Positions 31,790 through 41,180 of a stretch of 64,000 nt of DNA are shown here, one piece after another (positions within the stretch are counted from its first letter, which is position 1; every line of letters begins with the position of its first letter). This stretch comes from Chlorobium sp. (lineage in GTDB: Bacteria; Bacteroidota; Chlorobiia; Chlorobiales; Chlorobiaceae). A program made the position numbers and the translations under genes. Location: the NCBI RefSeq assembly GCF_021740465.1, contig NZ_JAIOZR010000002.1:62001-126000 (forward strand), written 5' to 3'. The notes below the pieces were generated by a model. That model saw only the letters and a list, made by a program, of their open reading frames with translations. It was not told where the DNA came from and ran no database searches.

Positions 31790-33643
31790 TTATTCTCCGT
31801 TATTGCTCGTTCCGCACCAGCGTATGATGCAGGATATGAATTGCCTGCCGTAACGCTCCAGCTTGACCTCCCCGACACCGGTAACAGCAAGCATGGACTC
31901 TTCATCGCAGGGCAACAGCGAGCTCATATCGCGAAGCGACCGGTCTGAAAATACCACGTAAGGGGGGACTCCCTGCTCGTCGGCTATCTGTTTGCGCAAC
32001 GACCGGAGCAGCTCGAAGAGTTCCCCGTTTTCCTGCCGGGCTGCGATTGCAACGGTGCTTTTCCGGCGTTTCGTTTCAACGACCTCAGCCATTTCGATTT
32101 CCGTCACGTTTTTCAGGACGCGAAAAGCTTCCGGCAGAAGGCAGAGCGCCGGGTAGAGCCCTTCAGCTCTCGATATGACTTTTCTTGCAAGCAGTTCGTC
32201 CACAAGCCGCTTCCAGAAAGTCTTCGTTTTCCCCTTTCCGGCACCGTACGTTTTCAGGCGGTCATGGCCGAAATCGAGCACCTTTCTGTTTGAGCTGCCG
32301 GTGACGATATCGATGATGTGCGAGGCTCCGAATCGCTCATCCGTACGCACGATTGCCGAGAGCAGCATCTGAGCCTCGCGGGTGCAGTTCAGGGTTTTGC
32401 GCGAGCCGGTACAGATGTCGCAGTTTCCGCAGTTTTGCTCCGGGTAGCTTTCGCCGAAATATTCAAGGAGAATCTTCCGTCGGCATACCGACGATGATGC
32501 GAAAGAAATCACTTTCGAAAAAGCCCCGAGCGCTCTCGCCCGCTCAGCCTCATCTGCGACGCTGTCGATGAAGAACCGTACTTTATGGATGTCTCCATGC
32601 GAAAAGAGCAGGATGCAGTGGGCCGGTTCACCGTCACGGCCTGCCCTGCCTGTCTCCTGATAGTAGTTTTCTATGCTTTTCGGCAGGTCTGCGTGAATGA
32701 CGAACCTGATGTTCGATTTATCAATGCCCATACCGAAGGCGATGGTTGCCACAATCACATCGACCTCGTCGCGGATGAACGCTTCCTGGTTGCGTATCCG
32801 TTCTTCGTCCCCAAGGCCGGCATGGTAAGGCAGCGCCCGGAACCCCTTCGCCCTGAGCATCAATGCGGTATCGTTGACGCTCTTGCGGCTGGTACGATAG
32901 ATGATGCCGGCTTTACCGGGTTTGTCCTTGAGGATCGAGACCAGCTGTTCTCCCGCATTTTCCTTGAAGCGTATATCGTAGAACAGGTTGTTTCGGTCGA
33001 ACGAAGCTCGCACGACCAGCGGATCACGAAGGCAGAGCCTTCCGAGTATGTCATCCTGCACCTTGTGGGTCGCCGTAGCCGTAAACGCGGCAACAGGTAC
33101 ATCAGGGAACAGGGTGACCAGCCTTGAAAGCGAGAGGTAATCCGGGCGGAAATCATGTCCCCATTCCGAAATGCAATGCGCCTCGTCGATGACTGCCATA
33201 GAAATACGGGCTTTTGCTGCAATATCCCGGAACCGCTCGAAGGCGAACCGCTCCGGCGCGATATAGAGAAGGTCGAGCTCATCCAATTGCAATTGCCTCA
33301 GGACATCGTCCTGTTCTGCCGGCGAAAGCGAACTGTTCAGGAACGCGCCGCGGATGCCGTTTGCCAGCGCACCGTCAACCTGGTCTTTCATCAGCGCGAT
33401 CAGGGGGCTGACCACAAGGCATGCTCCCGGCAGCATGACAGCCGGCAGCTGGTAGCAGAGCGACTTTCCTCCGCCGGTCGGCATTACGGCTAACACGTCC
33501 CTGTTTTCAAGGATTGCCCTGACGATCCGTTCCTGATCGCGGCGAAACCCGCTGAAGCCGAATACCCTCCGGAGGGTGCCGTAGATGATGTCATTGTCGA
33601 ATGGCGGTCGTTTGTCGTTTTCCGTCATGGTCCGGTTGGTCAT
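31790..33643 (-). CDS. recQ: ATP-dependent DNA helicase RecQ
   Basis: A 617-residue RecQ. Motifs: 0/I GFSGFRRDQERIVRAIL and PTGGGKSLCYQLPA; Walker B VIDEAHCISEWGHDFRPDY; C-terminal helicase lobe with FGMGIDKSNIRFVIHADLP and QETGRAGRDG; the RecQ-Ct zinc site (CRRKILLEYFGE ... CGNCDIC); and a final HRDC domain (from about residue 530). It unwinds branched DNA with 3'-5' polarity in recombination and repair. The start may be 33643 or the second Met at 33628. It is divergent from the CHAT gene across a 237-bp gap. Confidence 0.96.
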   Translation of the reverse strand: MTNRTMTENDKRPPFDNDIIYGTLRRVFGFSGFRRDQERIVRAILENRDVLAVMPTGGGKSLCYQLPAVMLPGACLVVSPLIALMKDQVDGALANGIRGAFLNSSLSPAEQDDVLRQLQLDELDLLYIAPERFAFERFRDIAAKARISMAVIDEAHCISEWGHDFRPDYLSLSRLVTLFPDVPVAAFTATATHKVQDDILGRLCLRDPLVVRASFDRNNLFYDIRFKENAGEQLVSILKDKPGKAGIIYRTSRKSVNDTALMLRAKGFRALPYHAGLGDEERIRNQEAFIRDEVDVIVATIAFGMGIDKSNIRFVIHADLPKSIENYYQETGRAGRDGEPAHCILLFSHGDIHKVRFFIDSVADEAERARALGAFSKVISFASSSVCRRKILLEYFGESYPEQNCGNCDICTGSRKTLNCTREAQMLLSAIVRTDERFGASHIIDIVTGSSNRKVLDFGHDRLKTYGAGKGKTKTFWKRLVDELLARKVISRAEGLYPALCLLPEAFRVLKNVTEIEMAEVVETKRRKSTVAIAARQENGELFELLRSLRKQIADEQGVPPYVVFSDRSLRDMSSLLPCDEESMLAVTGVGEVKLERYGRQFISCIIRWCGTSNNGE

Positions 33644-33880
33644 ACTGAAGGGAGGTTTTCATGCGTTATCGGTCAGCGGCAACTGCTTGTGGTGCCGTCG
33701 CAGCGCAAGGGAGCAGCGGCCGGACGCCGAAGGAACGATACGCCGTTTTTTTTTAAGCCGCAACCGGATACGGGTTTCTTGCGGCAAGCGTACAGTCTTC
33801 CTTGCCGGTATGCGGTTTTATCCGTATTTTGACGTTACAGGAACCGCAAAACTGCTCTCAAGCCGAAACCCGGTACCTAT

Positions 33881-36406
33881 ATGCCTGTAGCCGAACAGTA
33901 CCGCGCACGATTCGACTCACTCATGCAGGAGTACGATGCACTCGACAAGTCGCAAAATCCGGCCAAGGCAGCCTCCTTGCTGCAGGAAGCGGGTTCGTTC
34001 GTCGACAGGGAAGCCGAACCTGAAAAATGGGCGGCGTTCAGAAGCTTGTATGCGCAATACAGCGAAACCGCAGACCCCGTCCGGGCGATAGAGGCATACA
34101 GGGACGCGCTGACTGTCTGGGACTCTGTAAAACACTACGATTCATGGGTTGCCTGTCACAGCGGGATAGGTTCGCTCATGGTAAACCTTGAACCCTTCGG
34201 CCCGAAAGAACTTGACGAAGCCGTCATGCATCTTGAATCGGCCGTCGAAGCCCAGCCCTTCCTCTCTTCGACGCTTGCCGTGCTCTATCGGTTCCGCTCT
34301 ACCGGCGATCCCCGCGAAAACTGGCGGAAACGGGTTCATCACCTCCGGCAGGCCCTTCTGCTGATCGAGCGTGATAAAGCCCCCGGCAGTTGGGCCGCCG
34401 CGAACAACGAACTGGCAATCGCCATAGGGGACGAACCGGATGCCGACTTCGGGCCTGTCCTTGAAGAGCGTCTCCGGCTTCATCTCGAATCGTTCAGCCT
34501 GCTTGAGGGAAATGATGGCGATACATGGATCGATACCTGCATCTATCTCTCGGAGTGCTATCTTTTTCGGGGTGGCATAGATGACCTGGAAAACCAGGGG
34601 CAGGCGGAACGTTATGCCCGTCTTGCGCTCGATGCGGCCGGGGAAGATGTTCCCGGGTCAGTCAGGGCTGAAGCCCTCCTCAACCTTGCCAAAGTGCTGA
34701 TGGCCCCGGGCAGGATATTTGACGCTGAGCGTGTACGGAACTGCCTTTCCTGCTGCGACGAGTCTGCAGCCCTTATAGATCCTGTTCGATCGCCGGCGCT
34801 CATGGCAAGTGTGGAGTCTTTCCGCGCAAACGCATTGCTGAAGCTTATCCAGAACGGAGAGCCCGGCGATGAGGAGCGGCTTGCGGCACACGCCGAAGCC
34901 GCGCTTGCATTGCTTCCGGGAGCCGAGCATACCTCCGCTCGCCGGTCCATCATGCAGGTTGCCGGAGAGGGAATGCTTGTGGCGGGCCACTACGAACGAG
35001 CTGCAGGTTACTTCAGGCAGGCGCTCGATTCTGCAGAATCGGCGCTTCTTTTCGCAGAAAGCCGAGAGGGGCGTATGCAGCGGATATGGGAGTTCAGGGA
35101 CACCTCAGCCCTGCTTTCATGGAGCCTCCTCAAACTCGGGGATAAAGAGAATTCCCTTTTCGAGCTTGAAAAAGGTAAAAGCAGGTTTTGGCGGACAGAC
35201 GACGAATCGCTCTCTGTTGCCGCGATTCGGTCGATCGTTCCGCGAGGCGGCGCGTTGCTTGTGGCTAATTTCTCATGCCGTGAAGGAGCGGTGATCGTCG
35301 TGACCGCAGAACGGATCGAGGTGGTCTGGCTGCCGTCATTCGGAAAGGACAGGCTTATGGAGCTTCAGCGCGGAGGTCTCGACATTGCGGCGCTCGGGGG
35401 ATGGATTCGGGCTTACCATATGAGGAATTCCGAACATGAAGAGTGGCGAAAGATGATCGAGGCGACCGGCGAAACGCTTTACCGGGAACTATGGGAGCCG
35501 GTACTCGATCTCCTGCAGGACATGGGTATTGCCGTCGATGCCGAACTCATCTGGTTTCCTCAGGGTGGCAGCGGGGTGTTTCCCGTACATGCGGCATGGC
35601 GTCAGGATTCGGACGGGTCGAAGCGCTGGTTGATCGACAGGTATACCGTTCGCTATGCCCCCGATTTCCGGGTGCTGCTTTCCGGAGAGTCCGGAGTTGG
35701 CCACTCCTCGGGCTCGCTTCTGCTTGTGGCAAATCCCTGCGGAGACCTCGACTTCAGCGAGCTGGAGTGTGCGTGGGTCATGCAATTCCATACAGGAAGG
35801 GAACTGAAGCTTCTCCACGGAACCGATGCAACTCCAGATGCGGTGCTTGATGCCATCGGACATGCGGGCATCGTTCATTTTTCGACGCATGCGGTATTCG
35901 ATCTCAACCGGCCCCTCTGTTCCTCCCTGTTGCTGGCCGGCGGAGAGCCGCTTGCGCTTGAGCGGCTCATACCGGCGCTCGAACAGAAAGCCCCGGGCCT
36001 TGTTGTGCTGTCTGCCTGCGAAACGGCGATGTCGCGCATCAGCTCCACTCCCGATGAATTCCTCGGATTTCCGGCAGCATTTCTCCATTCCGGTGCAGGA
36101 ACCGTCCTGGCGACGCTGTGGCCTGTTGACGATGCGGCCACAGCGCTGCTTGCCGGGCGTTTTTATCGTGAGTTTACCGCCAATAACCAGCCGCCTGCCC
36201 GAGCGCTCAGGGCTGCACAGAACTGGATCCGCAGTGTGACCGCCCTGGAGCTTATGGAGCTCATGCGGGAGATGAAAAGTGCTCCTCCGCCTGCTGGTCC
36301 CTTCGCCGGGCGTATACGTACCTCCCTGAGGAAGTTCGATCCGGAGTTCAAACCGTTCGCATCGCCCTATTACTGGGCGGCATTCACCATATCAGGAAAG
36401 GAGTGA
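33881..36406 (+). CDS. TPR-CHAT protein (caspase-like protease)
   Basis: An 841-residue protein. The N-terminal 420 residues are helical, with alternating A/L/Y positions typical of TPR-like repeats (for example ADPVRAIEAYRDALTVW). The C-terminal 300 residues are a CHAT domain: HFSTHAVFDL with the catalytic histidine (H670) and VVLSACETAM with the catalytic cysteine (C713), followed by GFPAAFLHSGAGTVLATLWPV and FYREFTANNQPPARALRAAQ. CHAT proteases are caspase-like peptidases in regulated cleavage and, in several bacterial defence systems, activate effectors. The DUF900 hydrolase gene starts 4 bp after the stop, a strong hint of a functional pair. No signal peptide is visible. Confidence 0.92.
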   Translation: MPVAEQYRARFDSLMQEYDALDKSQNPAKAASLLQEAGSFVDREAEPEKWAAFRSLYAQYSETADPVRAIEAYRDALTVWDSVKHYDSWVACHSGIGSLMVNLEPFGPKELDEAVMHLESAVEAQPFLSSTLAVLYRFRSTGDPRENWRKRVHHLRQALLLIERDKAPGSWAAANNELAIAIGDEPDADFGPVLEERLRLHLESFSLLEGNDGDTWIDTCIYLSECYLFRGGIDDLENQGQAERYARLALDAAGEDVPGSVRAEALLNLAKVLMAPGRIFDAERVRNCLSCCDESAALIDPVRSPALMASVESFRANALLKLIQNGEPGDEERLAAHAEAALALLPGAEHTSARRSIMQVAGEGMLVAGHYERAAGYFRQALDSAESALLFAESREGRMQRIWEFRDTSALLSWSLLKLGDKENSLFELEKGKSRFWRTDDESLSVAAIRSIVPRGGALLVANFSCREGAVIVVTAERIEVVWLPSFGKDRLMELQRGGLDIAALGGWIRAYHMRNSEHEEWRKMIEATGETLYRELWEPVLDLLQDMGIAVDAELIWFPQGGSGVFPVHAAWRQDSDGSKRWLIDRYTVRYAPDFRVLLSGESGVGHSSGSLLLVANPCGDLDFSELECAWVMQFHTGRELKLLHGTDATPDAVLDAIGHAGIVHFSTHAVFDLNRPLCSSLLLAGGEPLALERLIPALEQKAPGLVVLSACETAMSRISSTPDEFLGFPAAFLHSGAGTVLATLWPVDDAATALLAGRFYREFTANNQPPARALRAAQNWIRSVTALELMELMREMKSAPPPAGPFAGRIRTSLRKFDPEFKPFASPYYWAAFTISGKE

Positions 36407-36410
36407 GACC

Positions 36411-37745
36411 ATGACGGAACTCGTTCAGCAACTCGCACTGCTCGATGCGCTGCTCAGTAACTGGGATGGCGTGCTTGTAAGGATGGGCGCCCCCGACACT
36501 CAGCGCGACGTAGCTCTTGCCGCGCTCGCCGTAAAGCTTTCATCGGCAGAATCTCCCGACGATCTCGACCTGCTGCTCGACGATCTTTTCGACCTTGTCG
36601 AAGATACCCCTGCTTACGATTACGTGCGCACTCTTATCGATCGTGCCCGGCTCGACACCGGTACGGTAGCGAAAACCCGTGGGGGATATGCCGGAGAACT
36701 GGTGAGCGAGGATGAAAAAAGCATGCTCTTCGGCGCTTCCCGATTAGCCGGCCGAGCGCTCGGCAACGCGGTTTCGGCGGACGTGGAACATTGCCAGGTC
36801 GAGGTGTTTTTTGCAACCAACCGCAAGAGCGCCCCCGGTTCCGACCTGCAATTCACCGGAGAGCATGATTCCGGCGGCTATACCTGTGGAGTGGCGCACG
36901 TTACCATTCCTGTCGGCGTTCACCGGACAGGGGTGCTCGAAGGGAAGCGGTGGTGGCACCTGCTGCGCGACAAGGACGACTCAAGAAGGTACGTTGTGCT
37001 CGGAAGCGTTGAAAAACTTGCGGAGGATCTCTTTACGGCGAGGCTTGTCGAAGGCTCTCCTGAGTGCCGTGAGCTGCTTGTTTTTCTGCACGGTTACAAC
37101 GTCACCTTCGAAGATGCAGCCCGTCAGGCAGCCCAGTTCGCCTTCGATCTGCAGTTTCAGGGCCGAGTCGTACTTTACAGCTGGCCATCTCTCGGTTCCC
37201 TTGCCGGTTACTGCGCAGACGAGGAGCGGGCATTCCTTTCGAATGGGCGGTTCTCCGGATTTCTCGGCATGCTTGAGGACGGCCCCTGGAATAAGGTGCA
37301 TCTGCTTGCGCACAGCATGGGCAACCGGGTAATGCTCTATGGGCTGTCTGCCAACTCCTGGCCTAACGGCAGGATATCGCAGGTCGTTTTCGCCGCTGCC
37401 GACGTCTATGTCGAAACCTTTCGCGAACTCTTTCCTAAAATCATGGGCAAGGCTGCGCTCTATACCTCCTACACATCCAGGAAAGACAGGGCGCTCCTGC
37501 TATCAGGCATTCTCCACAAGGCGAATAGGATCGGTATATCCAGAGGGGAGCCCTTCGTCATGGATGGACTTGAAACCATCGATGCATCGAAAGTTGACAA
37601 CGGATTTCTCGGGCATGGCTATTTCGCAGAAGAAAAAGGGCTTATCGAGGACCTTTCCCAACTGCTCGGGAAGGGGCTTCCTGCGGGTCGCCGCAAACTC
37701 TACCAGCCGCCATCGAAAGCTTACTGGGATTTTTTCCGGGACTGA
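36411..37745 (+). CDS. DUF900-type alpha/beta hydrolase, candidate CHAT partner
   Basis: A 444-residue protein. Residues 1-95 form a separate acidic helical domain (VQQLALLDALLSNWDGVL ... DLDLLLDDLFDLVED), possibly an adaptor or death-like module. The C-terminal part is a DUF900 alpha/beta hydrolase: VEVFFATNRK, ELLVFLHGYNVTFEDAARQAAQ, LYSWPSLG, and the nucleophile elbow LLAHSMGNRVM (S302). Such hydrolases cleave esters or lipids. The gene is 4 bp behind the CHAT gene, so the two are almost certainly co-translated. The linker around residues 95-115 would be a natural place for proteolytic activation (inference). It overlaps the convergent membrane-protein gene by 25 bp. Confidence 0.88.
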   Translation: MTELVQQLALLDALLSNWDGVLVRMGAPDTQRDVALAALAVKLSSAESPDDLDLLLDDLFDLVEDTPAYDYVRTLIDRARLDTGTVAKTRGGYAGELVSEDEKSMLFGASRLAGRALGNAVSADVEHCQVEVFFATNRKSAPGSDLQFTGEHDSGGYTCGVAHVTIPVGVHRTGVLEGKRWWHLLRDKDDSRRYVVLGSVEKLAEDLFTARLVEGSPECRELLVFLHGYNVTFEDAARQAAQFAFDLQFQGRVVLYSWPSLGSLAGYCADEERAFLSNGRFSGFLGMLEDGPWNKVHLLAHSMGNRVMLYGLSANSWPNGRISQVVFAAADVYVETFRELFPKIMGKAALYTSYTSRKDRALLLSGILHKANRIGISRGEPFVMDGLETIDASKVDNGFLGHGYFAEEKGLIEDLSQLLGKGLPAGRRKLYQPPSKAYWDFFRD

Positions 37746-38224
37746 GTCGCTGCCGCTTCCGGTTTCCCGAAAAACCTTTTGAAGGTTGCGACAAGCGGAA
37801 TGACGTAGAGTTCCGCTATGACCAGATTGAGGAGCGCGTTCTGCCAGAGACCGTTGATGAGAGAGACGGAGGTATCGAGGGTAAACCATAGGGCAACGGA
37901 GTAGGCGACGGCAAGCCAGCCCTCACGACTGCCGCTCCGGAACGGTCCGTACAGCACACCGAGCAATGCGACGCCCCAGCCGGCCATCACCGAGCCAACT
38001 AATCCGTGCGCAAAGGTTATATAGCCCGATGCGGCCTCTCCGAACGACGGGTAATGGTCCGTGGCGGAAAAAAAGAGCAGGCTGAAAAACCTGTTCATCA
38101 CATCCGGCAGAATGACCATGGCAATACCTGTGGCAATGACACCCCAGCTCGATGCTACCATCCACTTCCACCAGAATAGCTTGACTCCCGGATGTCGCCG
38201 GGACGTGTCCTGACGAGGTTTCAT
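37721..38224 (-). CDS. Conserved hypothetical membrane protein (four helices)
   Basis: A 167-residue protein from ATG 38224, with four hydrophobic segments (about residues 22-45, 65-90, 103-122, 128-150) and positively charged ends. I recognise no family. It is divergent from the tetR gene, and the shared 179-bp spacer contains the TetR operator, so it may be controlled by that regulator. Its 3' end overlaps the DUF900 gene by 25 bp. Confidence 0.7.
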   Translation of the reverse strand: MKPRQDTSRRHPGVKLFWWKWMVASSWGVIATGIAMVILPDVMNRFFSLLFFSATDHYPSFGEAASGYITFAHGLVGSVMAGWGVALLGVLYGPFRSGSREGWLAVAYSVALWFTLDTSVSLINGLWQNALLNLVIAELYVIPLVATFKRFFGKPEAAATQSRKKSQ

Positions 38225-38366
38225 CACTGCAGGATTTTGACGGGTTCCGGTAACACGCTCTTTATCAGCAAGATACAATGAAATACCTGTAATGCCAGAG
38301 TGCGTTTTCTCAAGCAGGTTCCATCCACATTCCTGAAGGCGGTTTTATTTTTTTTGTTTTCGAGTA

Positions 38367-38388
38367 TACAGTGTATATTTACACTGTA
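38367..38388. promoter_or_regulatory. Operator of the TetR regulator
   Basis: Perfect 9-bp inverted repeat TACAGTGTA-TATT-TACACTGTA, 15 bp upstream of the tetR start and inside the divergent promoter region. The size and position are those of an autoregulatory TetR-family operator. Confidence 0.75.
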
Positions 38389-38403
38389 AATAAAATTATC
38401 ACC

Positions 38404-39123
38404 ATGGCAAGACCTTTCAGGGCATTGCAGATGCCAAATCTCAGCGAATCGATCAAGAATACCGCATGGCGGCAGATCACCGAATCGGGCGCGTCGACGC
38501 TATCCCTTCGCAGCATTGCCAGAGAGCTCGGCATCACGGCTCCTGCCATCTACAACTACTTTTCCGACCGCGATGCGCTGGTGACGGCGCTCATCATCGA
38601 TGCATACGCGTCGTTCGGCGACTGCCAGCATGCAGCAAGGGATGCGCATCCTGGACCGGGCAGGGAGATCGACAGGCTTCGGGCTACCGGTATAGCCTAC
38701 CGCAAGTGGGCGCTCAACCACCCACACCGCTACATGCTCATCTTCGGCAGTCCGGTCCCCGGTTACGTTCCGCCCATGCAGGAACTCCTTCCGGTCATGA
38801 TGCGCTCTCTCGGCGCGCTCGTCGGAACCATTGCCGAGCTGCATGCCCTTGGGCGCCTCGACGCAGGCAGTGTGCCGCTTCCGCTCGTCGATTCCGGTCA
38901 CAGGTTTTTCACCCTTCTGGAAACGGCGGATGAAAGCATGCTGGTCGTCTATGCCGTTTCCATCCTTGTCTGGAGCCGGGTGCACGGGCTCGTTTCGCTT
39001 GAGATCACCGGCCAGCTTCCGCAATTTGTACAAGGGGGAGCCGCGCTTTACCGGTTCGAGCTTGAATCGATCTGCAGACAGTTCATCCGTGCACCCGAAG
39101 ACGAAGAGAAGATCATTCCATGA
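38404..39123 (+). CDS. TetR family transcriptional regulator (WHG-type C-terminal domain)
   Basis: A 239-residue regulator. The N-terminal helix-turn-helix reads STLSLRSIARELGITAPAIYNYFSDRDAL (residues about 31-60), the classic TetR DNA-binding element. The C-terminal ligand domain (WALNHPHRYMLIFGSPVPGY, WSRVHGLVSLEITGQLP) matches the WHG/TetR_C_33 type. ATG 38404 follows the operator by 15 bp, so it is probably autoregulated. It leads a three-gene run with the flavodoxin-fold protein and the DUF4405 protein, which it may control. Confidence 0.93.
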   Translation: MARPFRALQMPNLSESIKNTAWRQITESGASTLSLRSIARELGITAPAIYNYFSDRDALVTALIIDAYASFGDCQHAARDAHPGPGREIDRLRATGIAYRKWALNHPHRYMLIFGSPVPGYVPPMQELLPVMMRSLGALVGTIAELHALGRLDAGSVPLPLVDSGHRFFTLLETADESMLVVYAVSILVWSRVHGLVSLEITGQLPQFVQGGAALYRFELESICRQFIRAPEDEEKIIP

Positions 39124-39144
39124 ACCACAATTGTGGAGGTAACC

Positions 39145-40443
39145 ATGAAAGCGCTCATATTTGACGGATCGCCGGATGGCGATTCCACCGGCACCAGGAT
39201 CGCGGGAGAACTCGGCAGACTTCTCGCTTCAGAAGGGTATGAGGCCGAACATGTCGTGCTGCGCCGGAAAACCATCGGCAACTGCAGCGGCTGCTTCCAG
39301 TGCTGGCTGAAAACCCCCGGCATCTGTACGCTGGACGACGACAACCTCGAACTTTCACGTAAGTTCATCGCAAGCGACCTGCTGATCATGTTGACACCCG
39401 TCACCTTCGGAGGGTATTCTCCGGAACTGAAACGGATGCTCGACCATTTCATTGCAAACATATCGCCCTTTTTTGCGACGGTCAATGGCGAATCGCACCA
39501 CCGTAAACGCTATGAATCCTATCCCGACCTTCTGGTCGTCGGATGGCTCGAACAGCCTGACGAGGCCACAGAATCGGTGTTCAGCCATCTCGCCTGGCGC
39601 AATTCGATCAATTTCTATGCGCGAAGAAGCGGCTGGGGCATCATCAGGCCTTCTGCCGGTCCGGTAGAATTGCGGGAGAGGCTGGAGGGCCTGCTGCAGG
39701 AGCTCGACAGGCCCCCGGCGGGACGCCTGAGGCAACTTCCCTATGTCGCCGCTTCCGGAACGGATGTTCCCCCCCGCAAGGCTCTGCTGCTCTGCGGAAG
39801 CCCGCGCATGGCCAAAAGCACTTCGGCTTCACTGGGAGGGTACCTGCTCGGAGGTCTCGAAGCCCATGGTCTGGAGAACGAAACCGTCCACCTGTACAAG
39901 GCATTGCATGACACCCGAAAACTCGCGAAGCTGCTGGATGCCGTCGATAGCGCCGATCTCTGTGTGCTGGCTTTTCCGCTCTATATCGACAGCATTCCGG
40001 CTCCGGTTCTTGCTTTCATGCAGCAGGTGAGCGAACACAGAAAGACGACCCCTTCAGGCGGAGGATTCGTGGCAGTTGTGAACTGCGGATTCATCGAGTC
40101 CCGTCACAACGAAACCGCGCTTGCAATCTGCGCCTCTTTCGCCGCAGAATCGCGATTCAGATGGATGGGCGCCATATCCGTCGGCGGAGGCGAAGGGCTG
40201 GTGCACGGTCGCCCGTTCGCGGAACTCGGAGGGCCGGCGATTCCTTTCAGGAAAGCTCTCGACCGTGTCGCCGAAGCGCTTGCCGCAGGAAACCCCGTGC
40301 CCGAAGATGCCCGTCGCCAGCTGGCCAGGCCTTTCGTTCCGGCATGGATATACCGGTTTGTCGGCTCCATGAACTGGAAAAAACGGGCACGCCGCAACGG
40401 CATCCGGCACCGGCTGGGAGAGAGGCCATACCAGGAGGCGTAA
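39145..40443 (+). CDS. Tandem flavodoxin-fold protein (NADPH-dependent FMN reductase-like, two domains)
   Basis: A 432-residue protein with two flavodoxin-like domains in a row. The first (residues 1-150) begins MKALIFDGSPDGDSTGTRIA and contains GNCSGCFQCWLKTPGIC, the cysteine pattern of multimeric flavodoxins that bind FMN. The second (about 215-370) begins KALLLCGSPRMAKSTSASLGGYL. The last 60 residues are basic. ATG 39145 has a strong GGAGGT Shine-Dalgarno, 21 bp after the tetR stop. A flavin-dependent reductase acting on quinones, nitro compounds or metals would fit TetR control, but the substrate is unknown. Confidence 0.85.
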   Translation: MKALIFDGSPDGDSTGTRIAGELGRLLASEGYEAEHVVLRRKTIGNCSGCFQCWLKTPGICTLDDDNLELSRKFIASDLLIMLTPVTFGGYSPELKRMLDHFIANISPFFATVNGESHHRKRYESYPDLLVVGWLEQPDEATESVFSHLAWRNSINFYARRSGWGIIRPSAGPVELRERLEGLLQELDRPPAGRLRQLPYVAASGTDVPPRKALLLCGSPRMAKSTSASLGGYLLGGLEAHGLENETVHLYKALHDTRKLAKLLDAVDSADLCVLAFPLYIDSIPAPVLAFMQQVSEHRKTTPSGGGFVAVVNCGFIESRHNETALAICASFAAESRFRWMGAISVGGGEGLVHGRPFAELGGPAIPFRKALDRVAEALAAGNPVPEDARRQLARPFVPAWIYRFVGSMNWKKRARRNGIRHRLGERPYQEA

Positions 40444-40596
40444 AAAGAGACCGGACTGGCATTATTTCCACCATATTTAGGCTGATGCCGATCCTGCTGC
40501 AGGTTTTCGCTCTTTTTGCCGTCATAAAGGTTGTAATCAATGCACTGGCAGCAATCCATCGCATCGGCAGAATCTCTGAGCAAACAAGACGAAACT

Positions 40597-41085
40597 ATGA
40601 GCACATCAATGAAATCGTGGGCAACGCCCCTTGCAATCGGCAGCTTCATCATTCTGGCCGTTACCGGCCTCCTTATGTTCTTCAAGATCGAGGGGGGCTA
40701 CATCAAGCCGGTGCACGAGTGGCTGAGCTGGCTGATGGTGGCCGGCGTCGTGCTGCACACCGTCGCCAACTGGAAAGCGTTTCTCTCCTACTTCTCGAAA
40801 ATCCCGGCGGTTTCGATCATCTCGGTCGGCATCGTCGTCACGGCGCTTGCGGTGTTCATGCCCGCGTCCCGCGAGGGAGGCAACCCGAAAATGAAGATGA
40901 TGAAGGCCATCGAATCGGCCAGGCTAGAGACGGTAGCAGAACTTGCAGGAAAGGAGAGCGAAGAAATCGTCACGACCCTCGAAAAGAAAGGCATCAGCGT
41001 AAGCGATCCGTCCATGACCATCCGCCAGATCGCCAAACAGAACCAGAAGAAAGAGATGGAGGTGCTCGGGCTGGTGTTCAGATGA
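40597..41085 (+). CDS. DUF4405-type membrane protein
   Basis: A 162-residue protein from ATG 40597. The N-terminal 90 residues have three hydrophobic helices with WATPLAIGSFIILAVTGLLMFFK and a pair of histidines (PVHEWLSWLMVAGVVLHTVANWKAF) that may bind heme, as in small b-type cytochromes. The C-terminal part (LAGKESEEIVTTLEKKGISVSDPSMTIRQIA) is soluble. It is followed by a terminator at 41108-41134. The final part of this gene with the terminator is the unit repeated at 43031 and 43972. Confidence 0.8.
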   Translation: MSTSMKSWATPLAIGSFIILAVTGLLMFFKIEGGYIKPVHEWLSWLMVAGVVLHTVANWKAFLSYFSKIPAVSIISVGIVVTALAVFMPASREGGNPKMKMMKAIESARLETVAELAGKESEEIVTTLEKKGISVSDPSMTIRQIAKQNQKKEMEVLGLVFR

Positions 41086-41134
41086 GCCGCAGCTATCCTG
41101 TACGTTTAAAGCCGGGCATCGTCCCGGCTTTTTT
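40987..41134 (+). repeat. Direct repeat copy A: 3' end of the DUF4405 gene with terminator
   Basis: This 148-bp segment runs from AAAGGCATCAGCGTAAGCGA inside the DUF4405 gene to the end of its terminator (AAAGCCGGG-CATCGT-CCCGGCTTT, 41108-41134). It is the intact copy because it completes a gene. Copy B at 43031-43178 has the same length without gaps; copy C at 43972-44053 lacks the middle. Confidence 0.85.
41108..41134 (+). terminator. Terminator of the DUF4405 gene
   Basis: AAAGCCGGG/CCCGGCTTT stem with CATCGT loop and a T run. The same hairpin appears at 43152 and 44026. Confidence 0.9.
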
Positions 41135-41180
41135 ATTATAATTTCATTAAGGAGATCCCGATCAGAGGAGGTAAAGATCT

